Shown: positions 26,986 through 36,127, counted from the first letter of the stretch. The stretch is 64,000 nt of DNA from Streptomyces lavendulae subsp. lavendulae (GCF_002803845.1 NZ_CP024985.1:2604001-2668000); one strand, 5' to 3'. Notes: generated by a model not told the origin, from the letters alone. Program-made: numbers and translations.

Positions 26986-27708
26986 CTAGGGCGCGGCCGG
27001 GGTGACGAGCCGGTAGCCCACCCCGCGGACGGTCTCGATGAGCGCGGGCATCCCCAGCTTGGAGCGCAGCGAGGCGACGTGCACCTCAAGGGTGCGGCCG
27101 GTCCCTTCCCAACTGGTGCGCCACACCTCGCTGATGATCTGTTCCCGGCGGAAGACCACGCCGGGCCGCTGCGCGAGCAGGGCCAGCAGGTCGAACTCCT
27201 TGCGGGTGAGCGGCACGTCGGCGCCGTTCACGCTGACCCGGCGGGTCGGGAGCTCGATGGCGACCGGGCCGAGCCGCACCAGCGCCGGAGCGCCGGTGGC
27301 GCCGCCGGTGGCGGCGGACTCCTCGGAGGCCCCGGTGCGCCGGGCGACGGCGTGGATGCGAGCCAGCAGCTCGCCGGTGTCGTAGGGCTTGACCACGTAG
27401 TCGTCTGCGCCCATGTTCAGGCCGTGGATGCGCGAACGCACGTCGGCCCGCGCGGTGACCATGATCACCGGCGTGGCGGTGCGCTTGCGGATCTTGCCGC
27501 AGACCTCGTAGCCGTCCTGGTCGGGCAGGCCGAGGTCGAGCAGGATCACCCCGTAGGCAGAGGCGCCGGACGGGGCACCGGCGGGCAGCAGCGCCTGCAG
27601 GGCCTCCTCGCCGTTGCGGGCGTGGACCACCTGGAAGCCGTGCCGGGCGAGGATCGCGGACAGGGCGGCGGCGACGTGGTCATCGTCCTCGACGAGCAGC
27701 AGTCTCAT
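26986..27708 (-). CDS. OmpR/PhoB-family response regulator
   Basis: 240 aa. Receiver domain with DDD near the N-terminus, phospho-acceptor Asp58 (LLDLGLPD), and Lys in VKPYDTGEL. The C-terminal winged helix has RKEFDLLALLAQ and RTLEVHVASLRSKLG. The ATG at 27708 is chosen because GGGGGAC precedes it and the fold begins there; the frame is open 14 codons upstream. It is cotranscribed with the kinase gene. Confidence 0.94.
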   Translation of the reverse strand: MRLLLVEDDDHVAAALSAILARHGFQVVHARNGEEALQALLPAGAPSGASAYGVILLDLGLPDQDGYEVCGKIRKRTATPVIMVTARADVRSRIHGLNMGADDYVVKPYDTGELLARIHAVARRTGASEESAATGGATGAPALVRLGPVAIELPTRRVSVNGADVPLTRKEFDLLALLAQRPGVVFRREQIISEVWRTSWEGTGRTLEVHVASLRSKLGMPALIETVRGVGYRLVTPAAP

Positions 27709-27975
27709 GGCGTCCCCCTTTCCTCGATTCCTGGATGTGTACACGGGCACCCTGCATCCACGCCCATGAAGAGTCCTACGTCAAGGGGGTTCCGGTCCGG
27801 CGGGTCTTCTGTTATCCACCCGGTACGGGCGGAGCCTGCCGGGGCGGGCGTCACGTACGGAGCGTATCGGCGCGAGGCCGGATCGTTATGCTCAATTCTC
27901 CCTCAGATGTGATGACGCTGTGCTCACCCCGTCACTACTGTCCTCCCAACCGACGGAGGACGGAGCAAGAAGCCG
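27709..27975. other. Divergent promoter region, response regulator / gluA
   Basis: 267 bases without a credible gene. GGAGG (27955 region) and CGGAG lie before gluA. A possible -10 (TACTGT near 27930) was seen, but no convincing -35. A TATGCTCAAT stretch near 27887 is the most AT-rich part. Confidence 0.4.
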
Positions 27976-28761
27976 ATGAGCGGAGTATCAGTGACCAAGG
28001 ACGTTCAGGACGCGGCGGGTGCCGCGGACGGCCTGGTCGTACTGAGCAACGTCAACAAGCACTTCGGCGCGCTGCACGTGCTTCAGGACATCGATCTGAG
28101 CATTGCCCGCGGTGAGGTCGTCGTGGTGATCGGTCCTTCAGGATCGGGCAAGTCCACGCTGTGCCGGACGATCAACCGGCTGGAGACGATCGACTCGGGG
28201 AGCATCACGCTCGACGGGAAGCCGCTGCCGGCCGAGGGCAAGGAACTGGCCCGGCTGCGCGCCGACGTGGGCATGGTCTTCCAGTCGTTCAACCTGTTCG
28301 CGCACAAGACGGTGCTGCAGAACGTGATGCTGGGTCAGCTCAAGGTCCGCAAGACGGACCAGGCGGCCGCCCTGGAGCGGGCGAAGTCGCTGCTGGACCG
28401 GGTGGGCGTCGGTTCGCAGGCCGACAAGTACCCGGCCCAGCTGTCCGGAGGCCAGCAGCAGCGCGTCGCGATCGCCAGGGCGCTCGCGATGGAGCCGAAG
28501 GTGATGCTCTTCGACGAGCCCACCTCGGCGCTCGACCCGGAGATGATCAACGAGGTGCTGGAGGTCATGCAGCAGCTCGCGGCCGAGGGCATGACGATGG
28601 TCGTCGTCACGCACGAGATGGGCTTCGCCCGCTCCGCCGCCAACCGGGTCGTCTTCATGGCCGACGGAAAGATCGTCGAACAGGCCACGCCCGAGCAGTT
28701 CTTCAGCAACCCGCGCAGCGACCGCGCCAAGGACTTCCTGTCGAAGATCCTGCACCACTGA
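27976..28761 (+). CDS. gluA: Glutamate ABC transporter ATP-binding protein
   Basis: 261 aa polar amino acid (PAAT) family ATPase. Walker [11 protein letters not shown]-loop FQSFNLF, signature LSGGQQQR, Walker [13 protein letters not shown] and switch His (VTHEMG) are all intact. First gene of gluABCD, the glutamate uptake system known in corynebacteria and streptomycetes. An alternative GTG at 27991 has GGAG five bases upstream; I keep the ATG at 27976. A 7-bp hairpin (CGACGGC/GCCGTCG) lies between gluA and gluB. Confidence 0.95.
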   Translation: MSGVSVTKDVQDAAGAADGLVVLSNVNKHFGALHVLQDIDLSIARGEVVVVIGPSGSGKSTLCRTINRLETIDSGSITLDGKPLPAEGKELARLRADVGMVFQSFNLFAHKTVLQNVMLGQLKVRKTDQAAALERAKSLLDRVGVGSQADKYPAQLSGGQQQRVAIARALAMEPKVMLFDEPTSALDPEMINEVLEVMQQLAAEGMTMVVVTHEMGFARSAANRVVFMADGKIVEQATPEQFFSNPRSDRAKDFLSKILHH

Positions 28762-28858
28762 CGCCCGCGTCTGGTAGTGATCCGGTCGACGGCGCACGCC
28801 GTCGCCACGACGTGCCCCGCTCGTCGTCCAACAACGTCTCATCCGAGGGAAGTTCACC

Positions 28859-29713
28859 ATGAAGGTTCTCAAGGCCGGCGCGGCCGTCGCCACGGCCGTC
28901 GTTCTCGCCCTGACCGCGACCGCCTGCGGTGGCGGCTCGAAGGACTCGGCCTCCGACGCGGGCTCGTCGGGCGGCGCCAAGTCGGACAAGATCGTCATCG
29001 GCATCAAGTTCGACCAGCCGGGCCTGGGCCTGAAGACCCCCGACGGCAAGTACGAGGGCTTCGACGTGGACGTGGCCACGTACGTGGCCAAGGAGCTGGG
29101 CTACCAGCCGGACCAGATCGAGTGGAAGCAGGCCGTCAGCGCCGAGCGCGAGAACCTGATCTCCAACGGCGACGTCAAGTTCATCGCCGCCACGTACTCG
29201 ATCAACGACAAGCGCAAGGCGAAGGTCGACTTCGCCGGCCCGTACTTCCTGGCCCACCAGGACCTGCTGGTCCGCGCCGACGACAGCAGCATCACCAAGG
29301 TCGAGGACCTCAACAAGAAGAAGCTCTGCTCCGTCACCGGCTCCACCTCGGCGCAGAACGTCAAGAAGGACCTGGCCCCCGAAGCCGACCTGCAGCAGCT
29401 CCCGGGCTACTCCGAGTGCCTGACCGGCCTGGAGAACAAGGCCGTTGACGCGCTGACCACGGACGACTCGATCCTGGCCGGCTACGCCGCGCAGGAGAAG
29501 AACAAGGGCAAGTTCAAGCTCGTCGGTCTGAAGATGAGCAACGAGAACTACGGCATCGGTCTGAAGAAGGGCGACAAGGAGCTCCAGACCAAGATCAACG
29601 CCGCGCTCCGGAAGATGGTCTCGGACGGCTCCTGGGAGGCGGCCGTGAAGAAGAACCTCGGCCCGGCCAACTACAAGAACGAGCCTGCCCCGCAGATCAC
29701 CGAAGGCAGCTGA
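28859..29713 (+). CDS. gluB: Glutamate-binding lipoprotein
   Basis: 284 aa extracytoplasmic receptor of the glutamate transporter. The signal ends in a lipobox (LTATAC-GGGS). The type-3 solute-binding fold shows KIVIGIKFDQPGLG, GKYEGFDVDVATYVAKELGY and, later, VDALTTDDSILAGYA. The codon choice and Lys-rich surface look normal. It is separated from the permease genes by a very strong hairpin, which probably lets the receptor be made in excess. Confidence 0.95.
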   Translation: MKVLKAGAAVATAVVLALTATACGGGSKDSASDAGSSGGAKSDKIVIGIKFDQPGLGLKTPDGKYEGFDVDVATYVAKELGYQPDQIEWKQAVSAERENLISNGDVKFIAATYSINDKRKAKVDFAGPYFLAHQDLLVRADDSSITKVEDLNKKKLCSVTGSTSAQNVKKDLAPEADLQQLPGYSECLTGLENKAVDALTTDDSILAGYAAQEKNKGKFKLVGLKMSNENYGIGLKKGDKELQTKINAALRKMVSDGSWEAAVKKNLGPANYKNEPAPQITEGS

Positions 29714-29719
29714 TTTCCC

Positions 29720-29769
29720 GGTGGGGCGCGCCGCCGCCCGCCCATCCGCGGGCGGCGGCGCGCCCCACC
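29720..29769 (+). terminator. Intercistronic 22-bp hairpin between gluB and gluC
   Basis: Perfect 22-bp stem (29720-29741 with 29748-29769) and six-base loop CCATCC. Inside an operon it most likely acts as partial terminator and mRNA stabiliser. Confidence 0.8.
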
Positions 29770-29797
29770 GGCCACTCTGGGGAGAGCGCAGGGCAAC

Positions 29798-30472
29798 GTG
29801 TTCGACTTTCTTGATTCCGGGCAGTACGACCTGCTCGGAGCCTTCTGGGTGACGGTTCAGCTCACCCTCTACTCGGCGGTGGGCTCCCTGATCTGGGGCA
29901 CCGTCCTGGCCGGGATGCGGGTCAGCCCGGTCCCGCTGCTGCGGGGCTTCGGCACCGCTTACGTCAACCTGGTCCGCAACACGCCGCTGACCCTGCTGAT
30001 CATCGGCTGCTCACTGGGGCTGAACCAGACCATGGGCGTCACGCTGGGCGGCGGCACCTTCAAGGAGACCGGCTTCCGGCTCGCGGTCCTCGGACTGATC
30101 GCCTACACCGGCACCTTCGTCTGCGAGGCGCTGCGCTCGGGCATCAACACGGTGCCCGTCGGCCAGGCCGAGGCCGCCCGCGCGCTGGGGCTGAGCTTCA
30201 CGCAGGTGCTCACCCTGATCGTGCTCCCCCAGGCCTGGCGGGCGGTCGTCGCCCCGCTCGCCAACGTACTGATCGCGCTCACCAAGAACACCACGGTGGC
30301 GGCGGCCATCGGCGTGGCCGAAGCGGCCCTGCTGATGAAGGAAATGGTCGAGAACGAGGCGGACGCGCTCTTCGCCGTCTTCGGGATCTTCGCCCTCGGC
30401 TTCTGTCTGCTGACCCTGCCCACCGGGCTGCTGCTGGGCTGGGTGGCCAAGCGAGTGGCGGTGAAGCGATGA
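29798..30472 (+). CDS. gluC: Glutamate ABC transporter permease
   Basis: 224 aa inner-membrane permease of the HisMQ type. About five TM helices; the conserved EAA loop reads EAARALGLSFTQVLTLIVLPQ. GTG start with GGGAGAG upstream. Its stop overlaps the gluD start (ATGA), so they are translated together. Confidence 0.94.
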   Translation: MFDFLDSGQYDLLGAFWVTVQLTLYSAVGSLIWGTVLAGMRVSPVPLLRGFGTAYVNLVRNTPLTLLIIGCSLGLNQTMGVTLGGGTFKETGFRLAVLGLIAYTGTFVCEALRSGINTVPVGQAEAARALGLSFTQVLTLIVLPQAWRAVVAPLANVLIALTKNTTVAAAIGVAEAALLMKEMVENEADALFAVFGIFALGFCLLTLPTGLLLGWVAKRVAVKR

Positions 30473-31347
30473 GCTCCGTGCTGTACGACGTCCCGGGCCC
30501 CAAGGCCAAAGCCCGCAACCGGATCTACACCGGGGTCTTCCTGGTCCTGCTCGGCCTCCTCGCCTGGTGGGTCCTGTCGGCCATGGCGGACAAGCACCAG
30601 CTCGACGCCGACAAGTGGACCCCCTTCGTCACCGACGGCCGGATCTGGACCACCTACCTGATCCCCGGCCTGCTGGTGACCCTGAAGGCCGCGGCCATCT
30701 CCATGGTCATAGCCCTGCCCCTGGGCGCCCTGCTGGGCATCGGCCGGCTCTCGGACCACGCCTGGGTGCGCATCCCGGTCGGCACGGTCGTCGAGTTCTT
30801 CCGCGCCATCCCGGTGCTGATGCTGATGCTCTTCGGTTCGGCCTTCTTCGTCCAGTTCACCGAGGTGCCCTCCGACTCCCGGCCGCTGTACGCGGTCGTG
30901 GCCGGCCTGGTCCTGTACAACGCGTCGGTAATCGCCGAGATCCTCCGGGCGGGCGTGCTCTCCCTGCCCCGCGGCCAGACCGACGCCGCCAAGGCGATCG
31001 GCATGCGCAAGGGCCAGACCATGGTCTACGTCCTGCTCCCGCAGGCGGTCACCGCGATGCTGCCCGCCCTGGTCAGCCAGCTCGTGGTGATCCTCAAGGA
31101 CACCGCGCTCGGCGGCACGCTGCTCGGCCTCACCGAACTGCTCGCGGCGAACCGGCAGGTCTCGGCGAACTACAGCAACACCATCGCCACCCTCGTGGTC
31201 ATCGCCCTGATCTTCATCGCGGTGAACTTCGCGCTCACCAGCTTCGCCTCCTGGCTGGAGGGGCGGCTGCGCAAGTCCACCAAGAGCACCGGCGCCGTGG
31301 TCGGCGCCGGTGAGGTCAGCGACATGGCCACCGGCCAGGCGGTCTGA
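30469..31347 (+). CDS. gluD: Glutamate ABC transporter permease
   Basis: 292 aa HisMQ-type permease, partner of GluC. It has about five TM helices; the EAA-like loop is TDAAKAIGMRKGQTMVYVLLPQ in pieces (DAAKAIGMRKGQ). A longer N-terminal cytoplasmic segment and a TM at about 20-40 fit the family. Its end is followed by a strong terminator. Confidence 0.94.
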   Translation: MSSVLYDVPGPKAKARNRIYTGVFLVLLGLLAWWVLSAMADKHQLDADKWTPFVTDGRIWTTYLIPGLLVTLKAAAISMVIALPLGALLGIGRLSDHAWVRIPVGTVVEFFRAIPVLMLMLFGSAFFVQFTEVPSDSRPLYAVVAGLVLYNASVIAEILRAGVLSLPRGQTDAAKAIGMRKGQTMVYVLLPQAVTAMLPALVSQLVVILKDTALGGTLLGLTELLAANRQVSANYSNTIATLVVIALIFIAVNFALTSFASWLEGRLRKSTKSTGAVVGAGEVSDMATGQAV

Positions 31348-31374
31348 CGCCGGGTCAGCGACAAGACGTAATCT

Positions 31375-31408
31375 GTGTGGTGCGGCGGAGCCTTCCGCCG
31401 CACCACAC
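31375..31408 (+). terminator. Terminator of gluABCD
   Basis: Perfect 15-bp stem (GTGTGGTGCGGCGGA) with a four-base loop GCCT, 27 bases after the gluD stop. Confidence 0.85.
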
Positions 31409-31431
31409 TGCTTCGTCCGGACGGGTGTCAC

Positions 31432-31460
31432 TTGACGCAGGCACCTCCAGTGGGTTGCAT
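31432..31460 (+). promoter_or_regulatory. Candidate promoter of the flavin monooxygenase gene
   Basis: TTGACG, 17-base spacer, TTGCAT. The -35 is good and the -10 weak. The start codon is 40 bases downstream with its own GGGAG. Confidence 0.4.
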
Positions 31461-31499
31461 ACGTTCTGTGATCACATACCGGACATCGGGAGCCCTGCC

Positions 31500-33098
31500 A
31501 TGGACCCGGTGATCGTCGTCGGCGCGGGCCCGGTCGGACTGTCCCTGGCCCTCGCCCTGGCCGGCCACGGCGTACCCTCCGTCCTCCTCGACGAGGGTCC
31601 CGGCAAGGACGAGCCCCGGCCCGCCCGTTCCGTCGTCCTGCACGGCGACACCGCCGCAATGGCGCACCGGCTGGGCTGTGCCACCCTGCGCGACGAGGGG
31701 GCGCACTTCGCGGCCTGGCGCACCATGAGGCGCCGTCAGGAGATGCGTCGGATCACCTTCGAGGAGGGGCCCGCACCCCTGCACCTCCCGCAGCACGCCC
31801 TCACCCGCGGGCTGCGCGACGCCGCCGCCGCGCACCCCCTCGTCCAGCTGGTCACCGACTGCAAGCTGGACTCCCTGGAGCAGGACGACCGCGGGGTCAC
31901 CGTGCACACCCGGGGCTCCGAAGCCACCTGGTGGCGCGGCAGCCACCTCGTCGGCTGTGACGGGGCCCGCTCCACCGTGCGCAAGCTGCTCGGCATCCGC
32001 TTCCCGGGCCGGACCGCCGTGGAACGGCACGCCGTCGCCGCGCTGCGCGCCGAACTGCCCTGGCCCGGGGAGGCGTTGCTGCACCGCAACCCGCCCTCCG
32101 GACCCGAGGAGGTCACCGCCCGGCCGCTGCCCGACGGGGTCTGGCGGCTGGACTGGCTGCTGGCCGCGCGGGGCGAGCTGGTCACCCCGGACGCCCTCGT
32201 CACCCTCATCCGGGACACCCTCGCCGGGTGGTGCGGGGGCACCACTCCCCCGTACGACCTGATCGACACCGGGGTGCACACCCTGCACCACCGGCTGGCC
32301 CGGCGCTGGCGCGACGGTCGGGCCTTCCTCGCCGGGGACGCGGCGCACCTGCTGGGCGCGCTCGGCACCCAGGGTGTCGAGGAGGGGCTGCGGGACGCGG
32401 AGAACCTCTCCTGGAAGCTGGCCCTGGCCTGGCACCAGGGCGCCTCCGAGGCCCTGCTCGACAGCTACGAGGGCGAACGGCGCACCGCCGTCGCCGCCCG
32501 GCTGCGCGCCGCCGACCAGGCCATGCCCGCCCTGCGCGGCGGCGGCGGGCTGCGCACCCTGCTTCCCGGATCCGCGCGTTCCGCCGAGGCCCTGCTCACC
32601 GACGGGCACCTGGGCCGGGGCCCGCTCGGCGCGGAGCCGGTGTACGCCCCGCCCATGGCCGTACGGGAGGTCCCGACGGCGACGGAACCGGGCGGTCCGG
32701 TGGCGAACGTACCCGTGACCGCGCCCGACGGGGCCACCGTCCCCCTGCGCGACCTGCTGGGGCGGGGCCGGCTGCTGGTCCTGCTCGTCGCCCCGGGCAC
32801 CGGGGTGTGGGACCGGCGGCACTGGGTGGGGGCCGGGCTGATGCCCCGGCTCGCGGCGGCGGTGAGCGCCCTCCCGGTACGCACCGAGCTGCTGGTCGCG
32901 GACTCCTACCCGGGGGCTCCGGCCCACACCGTGCTCCTCGTCCGGCCCGACGGGCACTTGGCGGCCACCTTCGCCGGGGTCCGTCCGGCGGAGCTGTACG
33001 AGGCGGCGGACGCGGTCCGGGCCGGCGCCCCGGACGGCGACCCCGCGGCGGCTCCCTCCGCCGCTCCCTCCACCACGCCCACAGCCGTGATCGATTGA
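31500..33098 (+). CDS. FAD-dependent aromatic monooxygenase (PheA/TfdB type)
   Basis: 532 aa class A flavoprotein hydroxylase. Rossmann GxGxxG is VVGAGPVGLSLA; the DG motif is [14 protein letters not shown]; the GD motif is LAGDAAHLLGALGTQGVEEG, where the usual HxxPPxGGxG proline-rich core is replaced. A C-terminal thioredoxin-like domain follows. The ATG at 31500 is chosen (GGGAG upstream, fold starts there). The sequence ends in a low-complexity Ala/Pro tail. Substrate unknown. Confidence 0.88.
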   Translation: MDPVIVVGAGPVGLSLALALAGHGVPSVLLDEGPGKDEPRPARSVVLHGDTAAMAHRLGCATLRDEGAHFAAWRTMRRRQEMRRITFEEGPAPLHLPQHALTRGLRDAAAAHPLVQLVTDCKLDSLEQDDRGVTVHTRGSEATWWRGSHLVGCDGARSTVRKLLGIRFPGRTAVERHAVAALRAELPWPGEALLHRNPPSGPEEVTARPLPDGVWRLDWLLAARGELVTPDALVTLIRDTLAGWCGGTTPPYDLIDTGVHTLHHRLARRWRDGRAFLAGDAAHLLGALGTQGVEEGLRDAENLSWKLALAWHQGASEALLDSYEGERRTAVAARLRAADQAMPALRGGGGLRTLLPGSARSAEALLTDGHLGRGPLGAEPVYAPPMAVREVPTATEPGGPVANVPVTAPDGATVPLRDLLGRGRLLVLLVAPGTGVWDRRHWVGAGLMPRLAAAVSALPVRTELLVADSYPGAPAHTVLLVRPDGHLAATFAGVRPAELYEAADAVRAGAPDGDPAAAPSAAPSTTPTAVID

Positions 33099-33123
33099 CG
33101 CTCCCGGGCACGCGTGGTTCACT
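33095..33123 (+). promoter_or_regulatory. Promoter of the cysteine leader/CDO operon
   Basis: TTGACG (overlapping the stop of the upstream gene), 17-base spacer, TTCACT. Transcription should begin about 33130, at the ATG of the leader ORF, giving a leaderless leader peptide. Confidence 0.5.
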
Positions 33124-33130
33124 CACCGAC

Positions 33131-33217
33131 ATGACCGGCAACGACGTACGCCTGTGGCGGAGGGTTCACATGGACCTGCTCCGCTACGCGGGCTGCGTGT
33201 GTCGCCCTTCCTGCTGA
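33131..33217 (+). CDS. Cysteine-rich leader peptide upstream of cysteine dioxygenase
   Basis: 28 codons ending RYAGCVCRPSC-stop, with three Cys in the last seven residues. It resembles the short R/H-D-L leader peptides that precede sulfur-metabolism genes in actinobacteria. A second in-frame ATG at 33170 has a strong GGAGGG five bases upstream and would give a 15-aa peptide with the same end. The Cys codons overlap a GGGC ... GCCC pairing. A larger GC hairpin (about 33231-33266) sits between the leader and the dioxygenase start. This arrangement fits ribosome-mediated attenuation by cysteinyl-tRNA supply. Confidence 0.75.
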   Translation: MTGNDVRLWRRVHMDLLRYAGCVCRPSC

Positions 33218-33298
33218 TTCGCCTTCCCTCCGCGCGCCCCGTGCCCTGCCCTGCCGGGCCCGCGCGCACCTTTCGCGAACTCCCAGGACGGTCATCGC

Positions 33299-33847
33299 AT
33301 GTCTGCCCCCGCGCCCACGCACGCCCCTGCCCCCGCCCCTGCCCGTTCCGCCGCCGCGCCGACGGCGGCGGAACTCCTCGCCTTCGCCCTGCGCACCGCC
33401 GCCGACCCGGCGGTCGTGGACTCCCTGCCGCTGGATCCCGAGGGCCGCACCTGGATCCGGCTCGACGGTCCGGGCGGCAGCGAGGCCTGGCTGATCGGCT
33501 GGCCGCCCGGTACCGGCACGGGCTGGCACGACCACGCCGAATCGCGGGGCGCCTTCGCGACCGCGCGGGGCCGGCTCACCGAGCGCTCCCTGGCGGTACG
33601 GCTGCCCTCCGAGGGCTGGCAGAGCCTGGAGCTGGCTCCCGGCGTCGACCGCAGCCGCACGCTGGCCGCGGGCGCCGGACGGGGTTTCGGGGAGCACCAC
33701 GTCCACGAGGTCCTCAACGAGTCGACGGCCGAGCACGCGGTCTCCGTCCACGCCTACTACCCGCCGCTGCCGCTGATCCGCCGCTACGGCCGCAGCGGTC
33801 CCGTCCTCACCCTGGAGCAGGTCGAGCGCCCGGCGGACTGGCAGTGA
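33299..33847 (+). CDS. Cysteine dioxygenase (cupin)
   Basis: 182 aa type I CDO family. Oxidises L-cysteine to cysteine sulfinate with non-haem iron. The metal triad is visible: His-x-His in GWHDHAES near residue 76-78 and His in HHVHEVLNE. HAYYPPL near the end carries the Tyr position of the family. The start follows AGGACG. The stop overlaps the rhodanese GTG start by 4 bp (GTGA). Confidence 0.9.
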   Translation: MSAPAPTHAPAPAPARSAAAPTAAELLAFALRTAADPAVVDSLPLDPEGRTWIRLDGPGGSEAWLIGWPPGTGTGWHDHAESRGAFATARGRLTERSLAVRLPSEGWQSLELAPGVDRSRTLAAGAGRGFGEHHVHEVLNESTAEHAVSVHAYYPPLPLIRRYGRSGPVLTLEQVERPADWQ

Positions 33848-34233
33848 GCGCCCCGGTCGGCATCGACGAGCTGCTGGAGCGGCTCCGCGCGGGCTACACC
33901 CGCATCGCACCGCGGGCAGCCCACGAGGCGTTCCTCGACGGGGCCCTGCTGGTGGACATCCGCTACCAGGCGCTGCGCGAGCGGGACGGGCTGATCCCCG
34001 GCGCGGTGGTCGTCGAGCGCAACGAACTGGAGTGGCGGCTCGACCCGCAGGGCTCCCACCGCCTCCCGCAGGCCACCGGTCACGACCTCCGCGTGGTGGT
34101 GATCTGCAACGAGGGTTACGCCTCCACGCTGGCCGCGGCCTCCCTGCACGCGCTGGGGCTGCACCGGGCGACGGATCTGACGGGCGGCTTCCAGGCCTGG
34201 AAGGCAGCCGGCCTCCCGGTCGTTCCCGCCTGA
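33844..34233 (+). CDS. Rhodanese-like sulfurtransferase
   Basis: 129 aa, single rhodanese domain. The active-site loop Cys is in VICNEGYAS; VDIR and GGFQAWKAAG are the CH2A/CH2B-like signatures. Translationally coupled to the cysteine dioxygenase, so it probably handles sulfane sulfur from the same cysteine catabolism. Confidence 0.92.
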   Translation: MSAPVGIDELLERLRAGYTRIAPRAAHEAFLDGALLVDIRYQALRERDGLIPGAVVVERNELEWRLDPQGSHRLPQATGHDLRVVVICNEGYASTLAAASLHALGLHRATDLTGGFQAWKAAGLPVVPA

Positions 34234-34290
34234 CGGGCGCCGCCGCCCCTGCTCCGCCCGGAACCCGGCGGCCTCCTAGCCGGCCCACGA

Positions 34291-34338
34291 TCCCGGGTCT
34301 CGGACGCGCAGGTCCCGGACGCGCGGGTCCCGGACCCG
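34291..34338. repeat. 15-bp degenerate tandem repeats before recX 3' end
   Basis: Units of the type GGTCCCGGACGCGCG occur three times (34295, 34311 and 34326 regions) between the rhodanese and recX, directly abutting the shared terminator. Confidence 0.6.
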
Positions 34339-34356
34339 GGGCTCAGAGCCCCGGGT
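34334..34356. terminator. Hairpin overlapping the recX stop codon
   Basis: ACCCGGGGCT, loop CAG, AGCCCCGGGT. The recX stop lies inside the hairpin. It serves the convergent rhodanese operon and recX. Confidence 0.7.
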
Positions 34357-34906
34357 ACCCGAGGTCGTCGGCGTCCTCGCCCTCCGCCTCCAGGGCGCCC
34401 CGGACCACCCGCAGGGCCATGCCCTCCGGGTATCCCTTACGGGCGAGCATCCCGGCGAGGCGCCGGATCCGCTTGTCCCGCTCCAGGCCCCGGGTGGAGC
34501 GGAGCTTGCGCTCCACGAGCTCCCGGGCCGTGCGCTCCTCCTGCTCGGAGTCCAGCTGTTCCAGCGCCTCCTGCACGAGGGTGGTGTGCACCCCCTTGGT
34601 CCGCAGTTCCTGCGCGAGCGCCCGGCGGGCGAGCCCCCGGCCGCGGTGCCGGGACTCGACCCAGGCTCCCGCGAAGGCGGCGTCGTCGATCAGGCCCACC
34701 TCCTCGTACCGGGAGAGGACCTCCTGCGACACCTCCTCGGGGATGCCCCGCTTCTCCAGGGCGTCCGCGAGCTGGCGCCGGGTCCGCGGCATCCCGGTGA
34801 GCAGGCGGAGGCAGATCGCCCGCGCCTGCTCCTCGGGACTCTGGGGCGGCAGCTCCTGGCGGCCCTCACGCCCGCCGCTCGCGCCGCCCCTCTCCTGCTC
34901 CCGCAC
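34343..34906 (-). CDS. recX: RecA regulator RecX
   Basis: 187 aa. RecX binds RecA filaments and restrains them. The family's three three-helix repeats are visible (RAICLRLLTGMPRTRRQLA, GLIDDAAFA, RTARELVERKLR). GTG start 3 bp after the recA stop, so recA-recX are one transcript. Confidence 0.95.
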   Translation of the reverse strand: MREQERGGASGGREGRQELPPQSPEEQARAICLRLLTGMPRTRRQLADALEKRGIPEEVSQEVLSRYEEVGLIDDAAFAGAWVESRHRGRGLARRALAQELRTKGVHTTLVQEALEQLDSEQEERTARELVERKLRSTRGLERDKRIRRLAGMLARKGYPEGMALRVVRGALEAEGEDADDLGYPGL

Positions 34907-34909
34907 GGG

Positions 34910-36022
34910 TCAGCTCTTGGCGACGGCGGCCTTGGCCGTCGTCTTGGCCTTCGATGCCGGGGCGGGCACGGCGGCCGCGGAGTCGGCCGGCGCGGCGGCC
35001 GGCTCTTCGCCGGCGGCGGCGTCCTTGCGGACACCCACGCCCAGCTTCTCCTTGATCTTCCGCTCGATCTCGTTGGCGAGGTCGGGGTTGTCCTTCAGGA
35101 AGTTGCGGGCGTTCTCCTTGCCCTGGCCCAGCTGGTCGCCCTCGTACGTGTACCAGGCGCCGGCCTTGCGGATGAAGCCGTGCTCCACGCCCATGTCGAT
35201 CAGGCCGCCCTCGCGGCTGATGCCCTGGCCGTAGAGGATGTCGAACTCGGCCTGCTTGAAGGGCGGCGCGACCTTGTTCTTGACGACCTTGACGCGGGTG
35301 CGGTTGCCGACCGCCTCGGTGCCGTCCTTGAGGGTCTCGATGCGGCGGATGTCGATGCGCACCGAGGCGTAGAACTTCAGCGCGCGGCCACCGGTGGTGG
35401 TCTCGGGCGAGCCGAACATCACACCGATCTTCTCGCGGAGCTGGTTGATGAAGATCGCGGTGGTCTTGGACTGGTTGAGCGCACCCGTGATCTTGCGGAG
35501 CGCCTGGCTCATCAGACGGGCCTGGAGACCCACGTGCGAGTCGCCCATCTCACCCTCGATCTCCGCGCGCGGCACGAGCGCCGCGACGGAGTCGATGACG
35601 ATCAGGTCGAGCGCGCCGGAGCGCACCAGCATGTCGACGATCTCCAGCGCCTGCTCGCCGGTGTCCGGCTGGGACAGGATGAGGTTGTCGGTGTCCACGC
35701 CGAGCGCCTTGGCGTACTCGGGGTCGAGCGCGTGCTCGGCGTCCACGAAGGCGACGGTGCCGCCGGCCTTCTGCGCGTTGGCCACGGCGTGCAGGGTGAG
35801 GGTGGTCTTACCGGAGGACTCCGGCCCGTACACCTCGATCACACGGCCGCGGGGCAGCCCGCCGACGCCGAGGGCGATGTCCAGAGCGGTCGACCCGGTG
35901 GGGATGACCTCGATGGGGTCGTTCGGCTTGTCGCCGAGGCGCATGACCGCACCCTTGCCGAATTGCCGTTCAATCTGTGCGAGCGCGGCGTCGAGAGCCT
36001 TCTCGCGGTCGGTGCCTGCCAT
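34910..36022 (-). CDS. recA: Recombinase A
   Basis: 370 aa. Walker [10 protein letters not shown] near residue 67; conserved FIDAEHALD-like (FVDAEHALD), [11 protein letters not shown], and L2-region [14 protein letters not shown] are all present. The C-terminal ~35 residues are an Ala/Lys-rich tail typical of actinobacterial RecA. The start ATG at 36022 ([10 protein letters not shown]) is the conserved one; the frame is open 22 codons further. An SOS box and two mobile-like elements lie upstream. Confidence 0.98.
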   Translation of the reverse strand: MAGTDREKALDAALAQIERQFGKGAVMRLGDKPNDPIEVIPTGSTALDIALGVGGLPRGRVIEVYGPESSGKTTLTLHAVANAQKAGGTVAFVDAEHALDPEYAKALGVDTDNLILSQPDTGEQALEIVDMLVRSGALDLIVIDSVAALVPRAEIEGEMGDSHVGLQARLMSQALRKITGALNQSKTTAIFINQLREKIGVMFGSPETTTGGRALKFYASVRIDIRRIETLKDGTEAVGNRTRVKVVKNKVAPPFKQAEFDILYGQGISREGGLIDMGVEHGFIRKAGAWYTYEGDQLGQGKENARNFLKDNPDLANEIERKIKEKLGVGVRKDAAAGEEPAAAPADSAAAVPAPASKAKTTAKAAVAKS

Positions 36023-36127
36023 GGGTTCCACCCGGTTTGCTTGAGTCGATCGCTTCACGCCATTGACGCTAACGCCTGCCACTGACAATGCGCTCCCACA
36101 CCCGTTCCGGCTGTGGATAACCCATCA

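Noticed and set aside
27709..27975. Riboswitch or leader ORF before gluA
   Set aside because: No recognisable riboswitch core and no short ORF with a good ribosome site.
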